A stretch of DNA of 64,000 bases from Rhodobiaceae bacterium. Lineage in GTDB: Bacteria; Pseudomonadota; Alphaproteobacteria; Parvibaculales; Parvibaculaceae. The notes beneath the pieces were generated by a model, which was not told where the DNA came from, searched no databases, and saw only the letters and a list, made by a program, of their open reading frames with translations. The stretch lies in the NCBI GenBank assembly GCA_003330885.1, contig CP030277.1, positions 2,356,001 to 2,420,000 of the forward strand, in the 5' to 3' direction. Shown in pieces: positions 20,019 through 28,287 of the stretch. The position numbers and the translations under genes are program-made. How positions within the stretch are numbered: position 1 is the first letter of the stretch; the number at the start of each line of letters is the position of its first letter.

Positions 20019-21872
20019 GTGGGCCAAAATCAGTTAAACCATTGGAAAAGCTTGGTATTTTCAAGTGCAATGCTGTGTGGAGGGGCAACAATGGCAACAC
20101 CTGCCATCGCGTCACCTGGCTGCGATGCAGCAAATGCCGGTGCCTTTAATCAAACCGTACCGACAGGAAACAACCGAATTCAGCAGTTCAATGCGCAGTT
20201 TGATGCGGGGGACCAGCTGTTCGCCGCCATGACAGGGCTTCCCCTTTCAGTCATCGTTGACTTCATCCTTGGCGGTGGAAATCCCATCCTGTTTCTCAAT
20301 AACGCGAATGGAACTGGCAACCTGACGATTCCAACCAGCGGCAATGGCATCATCGCCATCGCCATCGCCGCGGGTGCTGGTGGTGCGGCGAACCTTGTAT
20401 TCACCTGCACGCCCGTCGCTGCGCCGGCGACACCAACACCCCCTACGCCAACCACACCAACGACACCAGGAACCACACCAACTGACGCGCAAGAACAGGC
20501 CGACACCGCGACAAACGCCACCACGACATCGGTGATTGTTGAAAATCAGACGGTGAACGGAATCATTGATGGCGCAGCACAAGAAGATCCCAACATCAAG
20601 ACAGGCCTCGATGTTCTTATGCAGAAGCAGGCAAATGAAGTTTGGCTCGAACTGCAAGCACTCCGGAAACGCGACGCGGAACTCGAAGCCGACATTCAAC
20701 ATTTTAACGATAATGCTGATGCGCTGCCGGAAAACAGTACTTACCGGGAAGGTCAAAGCACTGCCTGGGCAATTGAGTCAGCCCTCTCCGATCCAACCGA
20801 AAGAATGGAGATGGAACGACGACAGCAAGCGTGGTTGGCCGCAGCACAGCAGGAACGAGACGACTTAGATGCCCGGATGGAAGAGCTGGAAGTTGAACTG
20901 AAGGGATTGCCTCAGCCAAATATTGGCACACCGCCAACAGACGACACAGAACAGGGCGACGGCGAGCAGATCCTCTTCGTGGGTCGCGATCCGTTCAGCC
21001 GCGCATTAGCTCGCTATCGGGGCTTCCGTCTGGATGTCGCAGACACAGGCGAAGGCTTTTCAGACAGCGTGAAACCCCTCTCCTTCACACGGACACTCTC
21101 CTCCACCATCGTCGGCTGGGTCCGCGCCGTCTACACCGACTATGAACAGAATGATGCGTCTCAACAAGATGGCGACAACATCCTCGTAGCACTCGGCATC
21201 CACAAGGACATCAACGATGAGCTGCGCGTCGGCCTCTTTGCGACAAGCACGTGGGGTGACGTCACATCACCGGTGAACAATCTCGATATTGATACGACCG
21301 GCTATTCGTTGGGCGCCTATGGCCGCTACAAGTGGGGCGAGATTGATGTGAACGCCTCAACCCGTATTGGCCTCACCGACAATGACATTGCAGTGAGTGG
21401 CACCACCGGCTCCTACGACACACGCCTCGCCTCAGCCACACTCGGCATCTCTGGCCAGGAACAGCTCGCAGACAATGTTTGGATGCGCCCTGCCGTGTCG
21501 GTCACCGGCACCTGGGTAAACCGGGAGGATTATGTGAACTCAGCAGGCACCAACATTGGCGGCAACACCACCTGGTCAGGCAATGTATCCGCAGGCCCCA
21601 CCATCGGCATGAGCCTCACGCCACCCTCTGGCTTCAAACGTCTCGAACCGGCAATCGGCTTGCAGGCGACTTACACCTTCTCCGATCAGGACACGCAAAC
21701 GGGTACAGTGGCCACAAGTGAAGACGATTATCTCTCGCTCTCCCTCTCACCCCAGCTCTCCATGGAGTTTGAGAGTGGAGCAAGCCTCGATGTGTTTGGA
21801 TCCTATTTCGGGATCGGGGCCGACCTTGATGGCTGGTCGGTCGGGGGCACACTCTCTATCCCCTTGAACTAA
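20019..21872 (+). CDS. Barrel protein 2: autotransporter-type outer-membrane protein
   Basis: The protein has 617 residues from GTG 20019, chosen because GGGGTGGGTC before it aligns with the ribosome site of barrel gene 1; GTG 20007 is possible. The signal peptide ends near AIA-SPGC. Then come a beta-rich domain of about 90 residues with two cysteines, a Pro/Thr-rich linker (TPPTPTTPTTPGTTP), the conserved motif ADTATNATTTSVIVE, and a charged coiled-coil segment (about 20590-20910) unlike that of its paralogues. The C-terminal 300 residues form the shared barrel. It is probably a surface or outer-membrane protein whose coiled-coil passenger is displayed. No protease or adhesin motif was recognised. 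Confidence 0.85.
   Translation: MGQNQLNHWKSLVFSSAMLCGGATMATPAIASPGCDAANAGAFNQTVPTGNNRIQQFNAQFDAGDQLFAAMTGLPLSVIVDFILGGGNPILFLNNANGTGNLTIPTSGNGIIAIAIAAGAGGAANLVFTCTPVAAPATPTPPTPTTPTTPGTTPTDAQEQADTATNATTTSVIVENQTVNGIIDGAAQEDPNIKTGLDVLMQKQANEVWLELQALRKRDAELEADIQHFNDNADALPENSTYREGQSTAWAIESALSDPTERMEMERRQQAWLAAAQQERDDLDARMEELEVELKGLPQPNIGTPPTDDTEQGDGEQILFVGRDPFSRALARYRGFRLDVADTGEGFSDSVKPLSFTRTLSSTIVGWVRAVYTDYEQNDASQQDGDNILVALGIHKDINDELRVGLFATSTWGDVTSPVNNLDIDTTGYSLGAYGRYKWGEIDVNASTRIGLTDNDIAVSGTTGSYDTRLASATLGISGQEQLADNVWMRPAVSVTGTWVNREDYVNSAGTNIGGNTTWSGNVSAGPTIGMSLTPPSGFKRLEPAIGLQATYTFSDQDTQTGTVATSEDDYLSLSLSPQLSMEFESGASLDVFGSYFGIGADLDGWSVGGTLSIPLN
20970..21872 (+). repeat. Barrel module, copy 2 of 4
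   Basis: A 903-base block from ILFVGRDPFSRAL to SIPLN, equal in length to the other three copies and nearly identical in protein sequence. Confidence 0.9.
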
Positions 21873-21873
21873 G

Positions 21874-21956
21874 GTGTTTCCGATCAAGGAAATCTATCTG
21901 CATCACAAAACGCGTAAACTAAGCGCGTTTTGTGATCCGACCAGATCGGACAACAC
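21874..21956. repeat. 83-bp nested palindromic repeat, copy A
   Basis: The outer arms are GTGTTTCCGATC (21874-21885) and GATCGGACAACAC (21944-21956). The inner perfect 13-bp stem is ATCACAAAACGCG (21902-21914) with CGCGTTTTGTGAT (21924-21936). A related element of almost the same size lies at 28124-28207. It fills the gap between the convergent ends of barrel gene 2 and regulator 3 and may serve as a terminator. It looks like a small non-autonomous intergenic repeat. Confidence 0.8.
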
Positions 21957-21969
21957 CTAACTGGCTGTC

Positions 21970-23559
21970 TCAGAACAAACGGTTTGAGGCAGCCGCAACA
22001 AGCACTTTGCGCACAACAGCTGCCTGGTCAGATGCACCGAGCTTCGCCTTCACATTCGCGAAATGCGTGCGCACTGTTGTGATGGCCACATCCGTTGCCT
22101 CCGCATAATCGGTGAGCGACATGCCTTCGGCAAATGCAGCCGCCACGGCCGCCTCCCGCGGTGAGAGATCGTACCAGGCTTGCAACGATTCAATATCAAT
22201 CGGCATCTTGTCTGGGTCCGCGATAATCCGAAGCAGCACAACCGGTGGTGCTCCTCGGTCCTCCGGCAGCGCCGCAAGGCGCTTACACCGCACGAGCATC
22301 GTGTCACCTTCTTTGGTGGCAAGACGCAATGCCCGCCCGTCCTCTGTGTCTGACGGTGAGAAGAGCGTATCCAATGCCTGTTGCAAAACCTCTTCAGGTC
22401 CATCGCTCGTGCCCACAAGTCGTCCGCTCTTCAGCTCCAAAGGGGATTTCTGATCGAGCACCCGCCGCGCTTGTTCATTAGACAACAGGATGTGCCTGCT
22501 GGCACTGAGCAAAACCATGGCGTCCGCTGCCTGTGTAAACAAAAGAGAGAGCCAATCCCGTTCCACCTGATCCTGAGTAACCAGGGCCCCGTGCTTGAGG
22601 CGGCGCTGAATAAACGGCCACACCCAGTCCGGCCCTTGCACCCGCGCCCATTCAAACACCTGATCAATCCGGTCTGCTGTATGGGGCTGGATATAGCTCT
22701 TGATGTGTTCCTGATAAGCATCAACGAGTTGATCGGACTCTTCTCTGGTCATGGCGAGCGGACTGCTCGTCCGACGCCGGACAAACTGACCGATTTTCGC
22801 AAGACAGGCAGTGCTCTGGTTGGACAAAGGCGCAAGCTCTTGCCAGGTCTCTGGCAATCCGTCCCATTGATGGAAATTCACTTTGCCGCCAACGCCACGC
22901 AGCTTCTCAGACAGCAAAATAGCATCGTCATAGAGAACGTCGTTTACGTCCCCATGTATCTCCACAGGCGGCAGCCCGCTCAAATCAGCCAATGCAGGCG
23001 ACGCTAAGGGGTGGCGCGGATCTGCACCCTGCAGATACTCAAATGCCAGCGTCATGATGAGTTCTACATCTGACGTTGTCTCCCGCGGGCGGATGTTGGC
23101 AACATAGGACCCGCCAGAGAACGTGAGATCTACGAGCGGACATAGCGCAACAATCCCTGCAGGAAGAGGCTTGCCCTGATCTCGAAGTGACAGCATCGCC
23201 GCAAAGGCGATGCCAGCCCCTGCCGTGTCCCCCATGACAACAATTTTCGAAGGATCCTGACCCTGCTCCAAAAGCGCGTCATATGTTGCGACGATATCTT
23301 CAATTGCCAGCGGAAACGGGTGCTCTGGAGCTAACCGGTAGTCAAGCAGAAGAACACGGGCTCGTGCATGGGTTGCGAGCCTTGATGCGATCACCTCATG
23401 CATCGGGCCGCGATTGAGTGCAAATGTTCCGCCATAAACATAGAGGATAATTCGGGAATCTGGCTTCGCATCAGGCTGCATCACCCAAAGACCGGAAACC
23501 GGCAATCCGTCCGCTTGGACCTTCACGGTCCCAAGCTCATCAATATCCGCTTTACTCAT
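21970..23559 (-). CDS. Regulator 3: pseudo-alpha/beta-hydrolase, PAS-like segment and LuxR HTH
   Basis: The protein has 529 residues from ATG 23559, which is preceded by GGGGG at good spacing; the frame extends to TTG 23583. The hydrolase fold (about 36-260) has YVYGGTF, LAPEHPFP and the elbow GDTAG with Thr112 replacing serine. The triad Asp is kept (D207, VNDVLYDD), and Glu237 stands at the His position (GLPETWQ). A PAS-like segment follows (MVLLSASRHILLSNEQAR), then a LuxR HTH (LSPREAAVAAAFAEG, VAITTVRTHFANVKAKLG). It is divergent from barrel gene 3 and shares a palindromic intergenic region with it. Confidence 0.9.
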   Translation of the reverse strand: MSKADIDELGTVKVQADGLPVSGLWVMQPDAKPDSRIILYVYGGTFALNRGPMHEVIASRLATHARARVLLLDYRLAPEHPFPLAIEDIVATYDALLEQGQDPSKIVVMGDTAGAGIAFAAMLSLRDQGKPLPAGIVALCPLVDLTFSGGSYVANIRPRETTSDVELIMTLAFEYLQGADPRHPLASPALADLSGLPPVEIHGDVNDVLYDDAILLSEKLRGVGGKVNFHQWDGLPETWQELAPLSNQSTACLAKIGQFVRRRTSSPLAMTREESDQLVDAYQEHIKSYIQPHTADRIDQVFEWARVQGPDWVWPFIQRRLKHGALVTQDQVERDWLSLLFTQAADAMVLLSASRHILLSNEQARRVLDQKSPLELKSGRLVGTSDGPEEVLQQALDTLFSPSDTEDGRALRLATKEGDTMLVRCKRLAALPEDRGAPPVVLLRIIADPDKMPIDIESLQAWYDLSPREAAVAAAFAEGMSLTDYAEATDVAITTVRTHFANVKAKLGASDQAAVVRKVLVAAASNRLF

Positions 23560-23612
23560 CACTCGGCCCCCACCACTAGTCAAAATATCTAGGGAAAACG
23601 AACTTTTGGCAA

Positions 23613-23630
23613 CTCATCACTTTTGATGAG
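23613..23630. promoter_or_regulatory. Palindrome between regulator 3 and barrel gene 3 (putative operator)
   Basis: CTCATCA-CTTT-TGATGAG is centred 68.5 bases upstream of GTG 23690 and 62 bases upstream of ATG 23559. The 25 bases from 23613 to 23637 are identical to 25613-25637 before barrel gene 4. That makes it likely that both barrel genes answer to regulator 3. Confidence 0.7.
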
Positions 23631-23689
23631 GTGCGATACATTCTCCCCAGAAATACTCCGCCCAAACGAGTCATCCAGGGGGTTGAGTG

Positions 23690-25564
23690 GTGGGTAAGGG
23701 ACAAACAGGCCTAAGGGCAGCATTGGGGCTGGCAATCGGCATAAGTGGTTTTGGGACCATTGGAATCCAGCCTGCCGCAGCGGCAACCTCAGCTGGTTGC
23801 ACAGCCGCCAATGCTGGAGCGTTCAATCTGAGCATTCCTATAGGCAATCCCCTGCAATTTGGCGGATCTGTTTCTCAGACCTTTGCCGCAGGTGACGTGA
23901 TCACCGCAACAACGACTGGCACCCCGACGGGCACGCAGGCCTTCCTCACGCCAGGTCCATTGTCGATCGTCAACGCATCCTTCGCAGACACGATGGGATC
24001 AGCGACGATTCCCTCAGCTGGAACTTTCACGCTCACCAGAACGCTGTCTGCCAACGTCGCCAATGGTGGCACACTGACTTTCACCTGCGCGCCCGGCCCC
24101 ATGGTCGTCGCACCAGCTACCCCGACGACACCAACAACGCCGACCACTCCACCTGACACAAGTAATCAGGAAGAGGCTGACACCGCTACCAACGCCACCA
24201 CCACTGCCGTCATCGTTGAAGACCGCGTCGTCGGGGGAATTCTGGATGACATCATCACGACAAATCCGGACCCACGAGGGCCAGATCCATATGTACCGCC
24301 TGCTCCATTGTCCGCAGCCGAACGGCAGGAACTGTCAGAACAAAGAGCAAAGCTCCTGGAAACATTGCCTCAACAACAAAAGGAGATTGATGAGCTTCTA
24401 AAAAGAGAAGAAACGGCGCGCGCAGCTTTCACCAGATATAGACAACACTTGGAAGACCGCAAATATGGCAGCTTGGAGATAAACAAGCTCAATGGGCTCA
24501 AAGCCGAGGCGGACAAGATCACCCAGGAACTCAACGACAAGTACAGAGCATCCTCAGAAACACACGACAATATCGGCGATATCAATTCAAAGCTTGAAGA
24601 CACACCAGAGGGCTATGAAAATCCGTATGACAATCTAACCAACGGCGCCGATGGTGACGAGATCCTCTTTGTGGGCCGAGATCCGTTTGCCCGTGCCTTG
24701 ATGCGCTATCGGGGATTCCGTCTGGACGTGGCAGACACAGGGGAAGGTTTTAACGACAGGGTGAAGCCCCTCTCCTTCACACGCACCCTCTCCTCCACCA
24801 TCGTGGGCTGGGTGCGGGCGGTTTACACCGACTATGAGCAGGACGATGCCTCACGCCAAGAAGGCGACAACATCCTCCTGGCGCTGGGCGCCCATAAAGA
24901 CATCAATGACGATCTCCGCATCGGGCTCTTTGCGACAAGCACGTGGGGCGACGTGAGTTCGCCGGTGAACAATCTCGATATTGATACGACCGGCTATTCG
25001 CTGGGCGCCTATGGTCGCTACAAATGGGGCGAGATCGATGTGAATGCCTCCACCCGTATCGGCCTCACCGACAATGACATCACCGTCAGCGGCTCAACAG
25101 GCTCCTACGACACACGCCTCGCCTCTGCCACGCTTGGCATCTCCGGTCAGGAACAGCTTTCAGATGATGTCTGGATGCGTCCTGCGATTTCTGTGACAGG
25201 TACATGGACGAACCGCGAGGACTATCAAAATTCTGCGGGAACCAATATCGGGGGCAACACCACCTGGTCCGGCAATGTGACAGCTGGTCCAACCATTGGC
25301 ACAAGCCTGACACCACCGTCTGGCTTCAAGCGTCTAGAGCCCGCCATTGGCCTGCAGGCGACCTACACCTTCTCCGATCAGGATACGCAAGCCGGAACTG
25401 TAGCGACGAGCGAAGACGATTATCTCTCACTCTCCATCTCGCCCCAGCTCTCTATGGAGTTTGACAATGGCGCGAGCCTTGACATCTTCGGCTCATATTT
25501 CGGGATCGGGGCGGACCTCGACGGTTGGTCCGCCGGGGGAACGCTTTCGATCCCGCTAAATTGA
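23690..25564 (+). CDS. Barrel protein 3: autotransporter-type outer-membrane protein
   Basis: The protein has 624 residues from GTG 23690 (AGGGGG 7 bases upstream; GTG 23687 is also in frame). The signal peptide is GLRAALGLAIGISGFG... ending near AAA-ATSAGC. The N-terminal ~190 residues are almost the same as in barrel protein 4, which points to a recent duplication. The beta-rich domain has two cysteines. A PTTPTTPTTP linker and TATNATTTAVIVEDRVVGG follow. The segment from 24269 to 24661 is a Glu/Lys/Gln-rich coiled coil unrelated to that of barrel protein 4. The barrel covers 24662-25564. Probable location is the outer membrane; function unknown. Confidence 0.87.
   Translation: MGKGQTGLRAALGLAIGISGFGTIGIQPAAAATSAGCTAANAGAFNLSIPIGNPLQFGGSVSQTFAAGDVITATTTGTPTGTQAFLTPGPLSIVNASFADTMGSATIPSAGTFTLTRTLSANVANGGTLTFTCAPGPMVVAPATPTTPTTPTTPPDTSNQEEADTATNATTTAVIVEDRVVGGILDDIITTNPDPRGPDPYVPPAPLSAAERQELSEQRAKLLETLPQQQKEIDELLKREETARAAFTRYRQHLEDRKYGSLEINKLNGLKAEADKITQELNDKYRASSETHDNIGDINSKLEDTPEGYENPYDNLTNGADGDEILFVGRDPFARALMRYRGFRLDVADTGEGFNDRVKPLSFTRTLSSTIVGWVRAVYTDYEQDDASRQEGDNILLALGAHKDINDDLRIGLFATSTWGDVSSPVNNLDIDTTGYSLGAYGRYKWGEIDVNASTRIGLTDNDITVSGSTGSYDTRLASATLGISGQEQLSDDVWMRPAISVTGTWTNREDYQNSAGTNIGGNTTWSGNVTAGPTIGTSLTPPSGFKRLEPAIGLQATYTFSDQDTQAGTVATSEDDYLSLSISPQLSMEFDNGASLDIFGSYFGIGADLDGWSAGGTLSIPLN
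24662..25564 (+). repeat. Barrel module, copy 3 of 4
   Basis: A 903-base block from ILFVGRDPFARAL to SIPLN, closest to copy 4. Confidence 0.9.
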
Positions 25565-25609
25565 GGCGTTCTTCAAAAACGCAGTGCTAGCAACGGGAAC
25601 AAGTATTAT

Positions 25610-25637
25610 CGCACCTCATCACTTTTGATGAGGTGCG
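25610..25637. promoter_or_regulatory. 28-bp palindrome upstream of barrel gene 4 (putative operator)
   Basis: Arms CGCACCTCATCA and TGATGAGGTGCG flank CTTT, giving 12 paired positions per arm. The centre is 79.5 bases before ATG 25703. That is 11 bases (about one helical turn) farther than before the other barrel genes, because of a short extra stretch near 25672-25683. Barrel gene 4 has no regulator gene of its own beside it. Confidence 0.7.
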
Positions 25638-25702
25638 ATGCCTCATCCCCAGAAATACTCCGCCCCATCGAGTCGTGGCGAGTCATCAAGAGGGGTTGAG
25701 TG

Positions 25703-27517
25703 ATGGGTATGGGGAAAACAGGCCTAAGGGCCGCATTGGGGCTGGCAATCGGCATAAGTGGTTTTGGGGCCATTGGAACCCAACCTGCCGTTGCGGCAAC
25801 CTCGGCTGGCTGCGCGGCAGCAAATGCTGGAACGTTCGACTTGAGCATCCCTGTGGGTAATTTGCTCCAGTTTGGCGGATCCGTCTCCCAGACCTTTGCC
25901 GCAGGCGACGTGATCACCGCAACGACAACCGGCGCACCCACGGGCACGCAGGCCTTCCTCACGCCAGGTCCATTGTCGATCGTGAATGCATCCTTCGCTG
26001 ACGTAACGGGATCGGCAACAATTCCCTCTGCGGGCACATTCACGCTCACCAGAACGCTGTCCGCCAACCCTGCGAATGGCGGCACGCTGACATTCACCTG
26101 TGCGCCAGGCCCGATGGTAGGCGTACCAGTCACCCCAACGACACCGACACCGACAACGCCCACCACACCCCCAAATACGAGCGATCAGGAAGAAGCTGAC
26201 ACAGCTACCAACGCCACCACGACAGCCGTGATTGTTGAAGACCGTGTTGTCGGCGGCATCCTCGATGATGTCATCACGACCAATCCGACGCAGAACCCGT
26301 CAGACGCCCCAAACAAGATGACTGACGCGGAGATCTACCAACAATTGGAGGACATAAGAAAACGCAAGATCGAATTGCAGGCGAAAATTGATGCCGCAGA
26401 AGAAGAGCTTCGTGAGATGAAATGGCTCGATACACGTGATGAGGAGCTTTACGGAAAAAGCGGACAATACGTAGCGATGGAGCGCATGCCAAAAATACAA
26501 GCCAAGCTTGATGCGCTTCGCGCTGACATGAAGTCACTGGAGGATGAACTTAGAGCGGCCCCAACACCTAGCGACTACGACCCAGATGACGGCATACTCG
26601 ATGAGGGCGAAAGCATTCTCTTTGTCGGTCGTGATCCATTTGCCCGCGCCTTGATGCGCTATCGCGGGTTCCGTCTTGATGTGGCAGACACAGGCGAAGG
26701 CTTTGACGACAGAGTGAAACCCCTCTCCTTCTCCCGCACGCTCTCATCCACTGTCGTGGGCTGGGTGCGCGCTGTTTACACGGACTATGAGCAGGATGAT
26801 GCCTCACAACAAGACGGCGACAACATCCTTCTGGCCCTCGGAGCTCACAAAGACATCAACGATGATCTGCGCATCGGGCTCTTTGCGACAAGCACGTGGG
26901 GCGACGTGAGTTCGCCGGTCAACAATCTCGACATTGACACCACCGGCTATTCGCTGGGCGCCTATGGTCGCTACAAGTGGGGCGAGATTGACGTAAATGC
27001 CTCGACCCGTATCGGCCTGACCGATAATGACATCTCGGTCAGCGGCTCAACAGGCTCCTACGACACACGCCTCGCCTCTGCGACGCTTGGCATCTCAGGT
27101 CAGGAACAGCTTTCAGATGATGTCTGGATGCGTCCTGCGGTTTCTGTGACAGGCACATGGACGAACCGGGAGGACTATCAAAACTCTGCGGGAACCAACA
27201 TTGGTGGCAACACCACTTGGTCCGGCAATGTGACCGCGGGACCGACCATCGGTACGAGCCTCACAGCCCCATCTGGCTTCAAACGGTTGGAGCCCGCCAT
27301 TGGCCTGCAAGCGACCTACACCTTCTCTGATCAGGATACGCAAGCCGGCACTGTAGCGACGAGCGAAGACGATTATCTCTCACTGTCTATATCGCCCCAG
27401 CTCTCTATGGAGTTTGACAATGGCGCGAGCCTTGACATCTTCGGCTCCTATTTCGGGATCGGCGCCGACCTTGATGGGTGGTCCGCCGGTGGCACATTTT
27501 CTATCCCGCTAAATTGA
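25703..27517 (+). CDS. Barrel protein 4: autotransporter-type outer-membrane protein
   Basis: The protein has 604 residues from ATG 25703, with AGGGG 7 bases upstream. The upstream region, signal peptide, beta-rich domain and linker are near-copies of barrel gene 3 up to about 26287. The coiled-coil segment that follows (26288-26614: DIRKRKIELQAKIDAAEEEL and ALRADMKSLEDELR) has no visible relation to that of copy 3. The barrel at 26615-27517 is again near-identical. This pattern suggests duplication of the gene followed by exchange of the central segment. The 3' end overlaps the convergent DoxX gene by 9 bases. Confidence 0.87.
   Translation: MGMGKTGLRAALGLAIGISGFGAIGTQPAVAATSAGCAAANAGTFDLSIPVGNLLQFGGSVSQTFAAGDVITATTTGAPTGTQAFLTPGPLSIVNASFADVTGSATIPSAGTFTLTRTLSANPANGGTLTFTCAPGPMVGVPVTPTTPTPTTPTTPPNTSDQEEADTATNATTTAVIVEDRVVGGILDDVITTNPTQNPSDAPNKMTDAEIYQQLEDIRKRKIELQAKIDAAEEELREMKWLDTRDEELYGKSGQYVAMERMPKIQAKLDALRADMKSLEDELRAAPTPSDYDPDDGILDEGESILFVGRDPFARALMRYRGFRLDVADTGEGFDDRVKPLSFSRTLSSTVVGWVRAVYTDYEQDDASQQDGDNILLALGAHKDINDDLRIGLFATSTWGDVSSPVNNLDIDTTGYSLGAYGRYKWGEIDVNASTRIGLTDNDISVSGSTGSYDTRLASATLGISGQEQLSDDVWMRPAVSVTGTWTNREDYQNSAGTNIGGNTTWSGNVTAGPTIGTSLTAPSGFKRLEPAIGLQATYTFSDQDTQAGTVATSEDDYLSLSISPQLSMEFDNGASLDIFGSYFGIGADLDGWSAGGTFSIPLN
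26615..27517 (+). repeat. Barrel module, copy 4 of 4
   Basis: A 903-base block from ILFVGRDPFARAL to SIPLN, the same length as the other copies. Confidence 0.9.
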
Positions 27518-27934
27518 AGCGTCGGACTTTCTCAATCCCTGGAGGCCGATCCGTCTCCAGGGGCTGGCACCCGCCAGCACCAGAAGCCCTGCGAGAATGC
27601 CCAGATTTTTGAAGAAGTTCTGGGTCTCATGCTGTCCTTCAATGCCGGTGAAATTCCAGAAGTCGTGCAGCATCAGGTTGATCACGAGAATGTAGAGCGC
27701 GCACCCAATCGCCGTGAGCCGCACATAACGGTTTGTGAACAGCAGGATACCCGCCCCCACATTCGCGATCCCCGCGACAATCAGCAGCACTTCCGGTGAG
27801 GGCACGCCATGGCGCGCCATCAGCTCAAGCTGCTGGCCTGGAGCCAGGAACTTCGCCAGCCCTGGCCCGAAAAAGTAGAGACCCAAAAGCAGGCGGCCGG
27901 GCGTGATGAGAAGCGAAGAATGTGTGCGGTCCAT
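27509..27934 (-). CDS. DoxX-family membrane protein
   Basis: The 141-residue protein has four predicted transmembrane helices and the DoxX-type start TPGRLLLGLYFFGPGLAKFL, followed by LLIVAGIANVGAGILLF and NFFKNLGILAGLLVL. DoxX-family proteins are small inner-membrane proteins linked to redox or quinone functions; the exact role here is unknown. The frame extends to ATG 27985, but the extra 17 residues look non-native, so ATG 27934 was chosen. The stop overlaps the end of barrel gene 4 by 9 bases in convergent orientation. Confidence 0.85.
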   Translation of the reverse strand: MDRTHSSLLITPGRLLLGLYFFGPGLAKFLAPGQQLELMARHGVPSPEVLLIVAGIANVGAGILLFTNRYVRLTAIGCALYILVINLMLHDFWNFTGIEGQHETQNFFKNLGILAGLLVLAGASPWRRIGLQGLRKSDASI

Positions 27935-28123
27935 GGGAATGCATCCAACAAGAGGAGGAAACCGCCCTCCTAGAGCAACTCCCATTGCCTGGCCAGCCCC
28001 AAATTGGCCTGCTCAAGCGCAATTGATCTCAAGACCCGCTCAATGCCGCCCAAAAATGGCACGTCACCGCGACGGAAACACTCTTCCACAATCCAACAGC
28101 GATCTGTTCAAACCTGAACAAGA

Positions 28124-28207
28124 GCGTTTCCGATTTGGCACAGCCAAGACAAGCCACAAAACGCGCAAAACTGGGGTGTTTTGTGGTTCTGATTGATCGG
28201 ACAACAC
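28124..28207. repeat. 84-bp nested palindromic repeat, copy B
   Basis: It starts GCGTTTCCGAT and ends GATCGGACAACAC (28195-28207). The inner stem is CCACAAAAC (28154-28162) with GTTTTGTGG (28178-28186). It matches the element at 21874-21956 in ends, size and inner CACAAAACGCG core, with substitutions in the arms. It lies in the leader region of the fatty-acid oxidation gene. Confidence 0.8.
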
Positions 28208-28287
28208 GCTGGCGCTCGGGCCCAATCTGGTTAAAATCGCCCCCAACAAATCGAGATAATAAACGCGATAACAACCGGGAGACTTCC

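Noticed and set aside
25610-25637. The 28-bp palindrome as terminator of barrel gene 3
   Set aside because: No T run follows, and its core is duplicated upstream of barrel gene 3 at a promoter-like position.
27509-27934. DoxX gene as the bufferin partner BufD
   Set aside because: DoxX proteins do occur in bufferin operons, but this gene lies about 27 kb from the bufferin gene and is convergent with a barrel gene, so there is no operon link.
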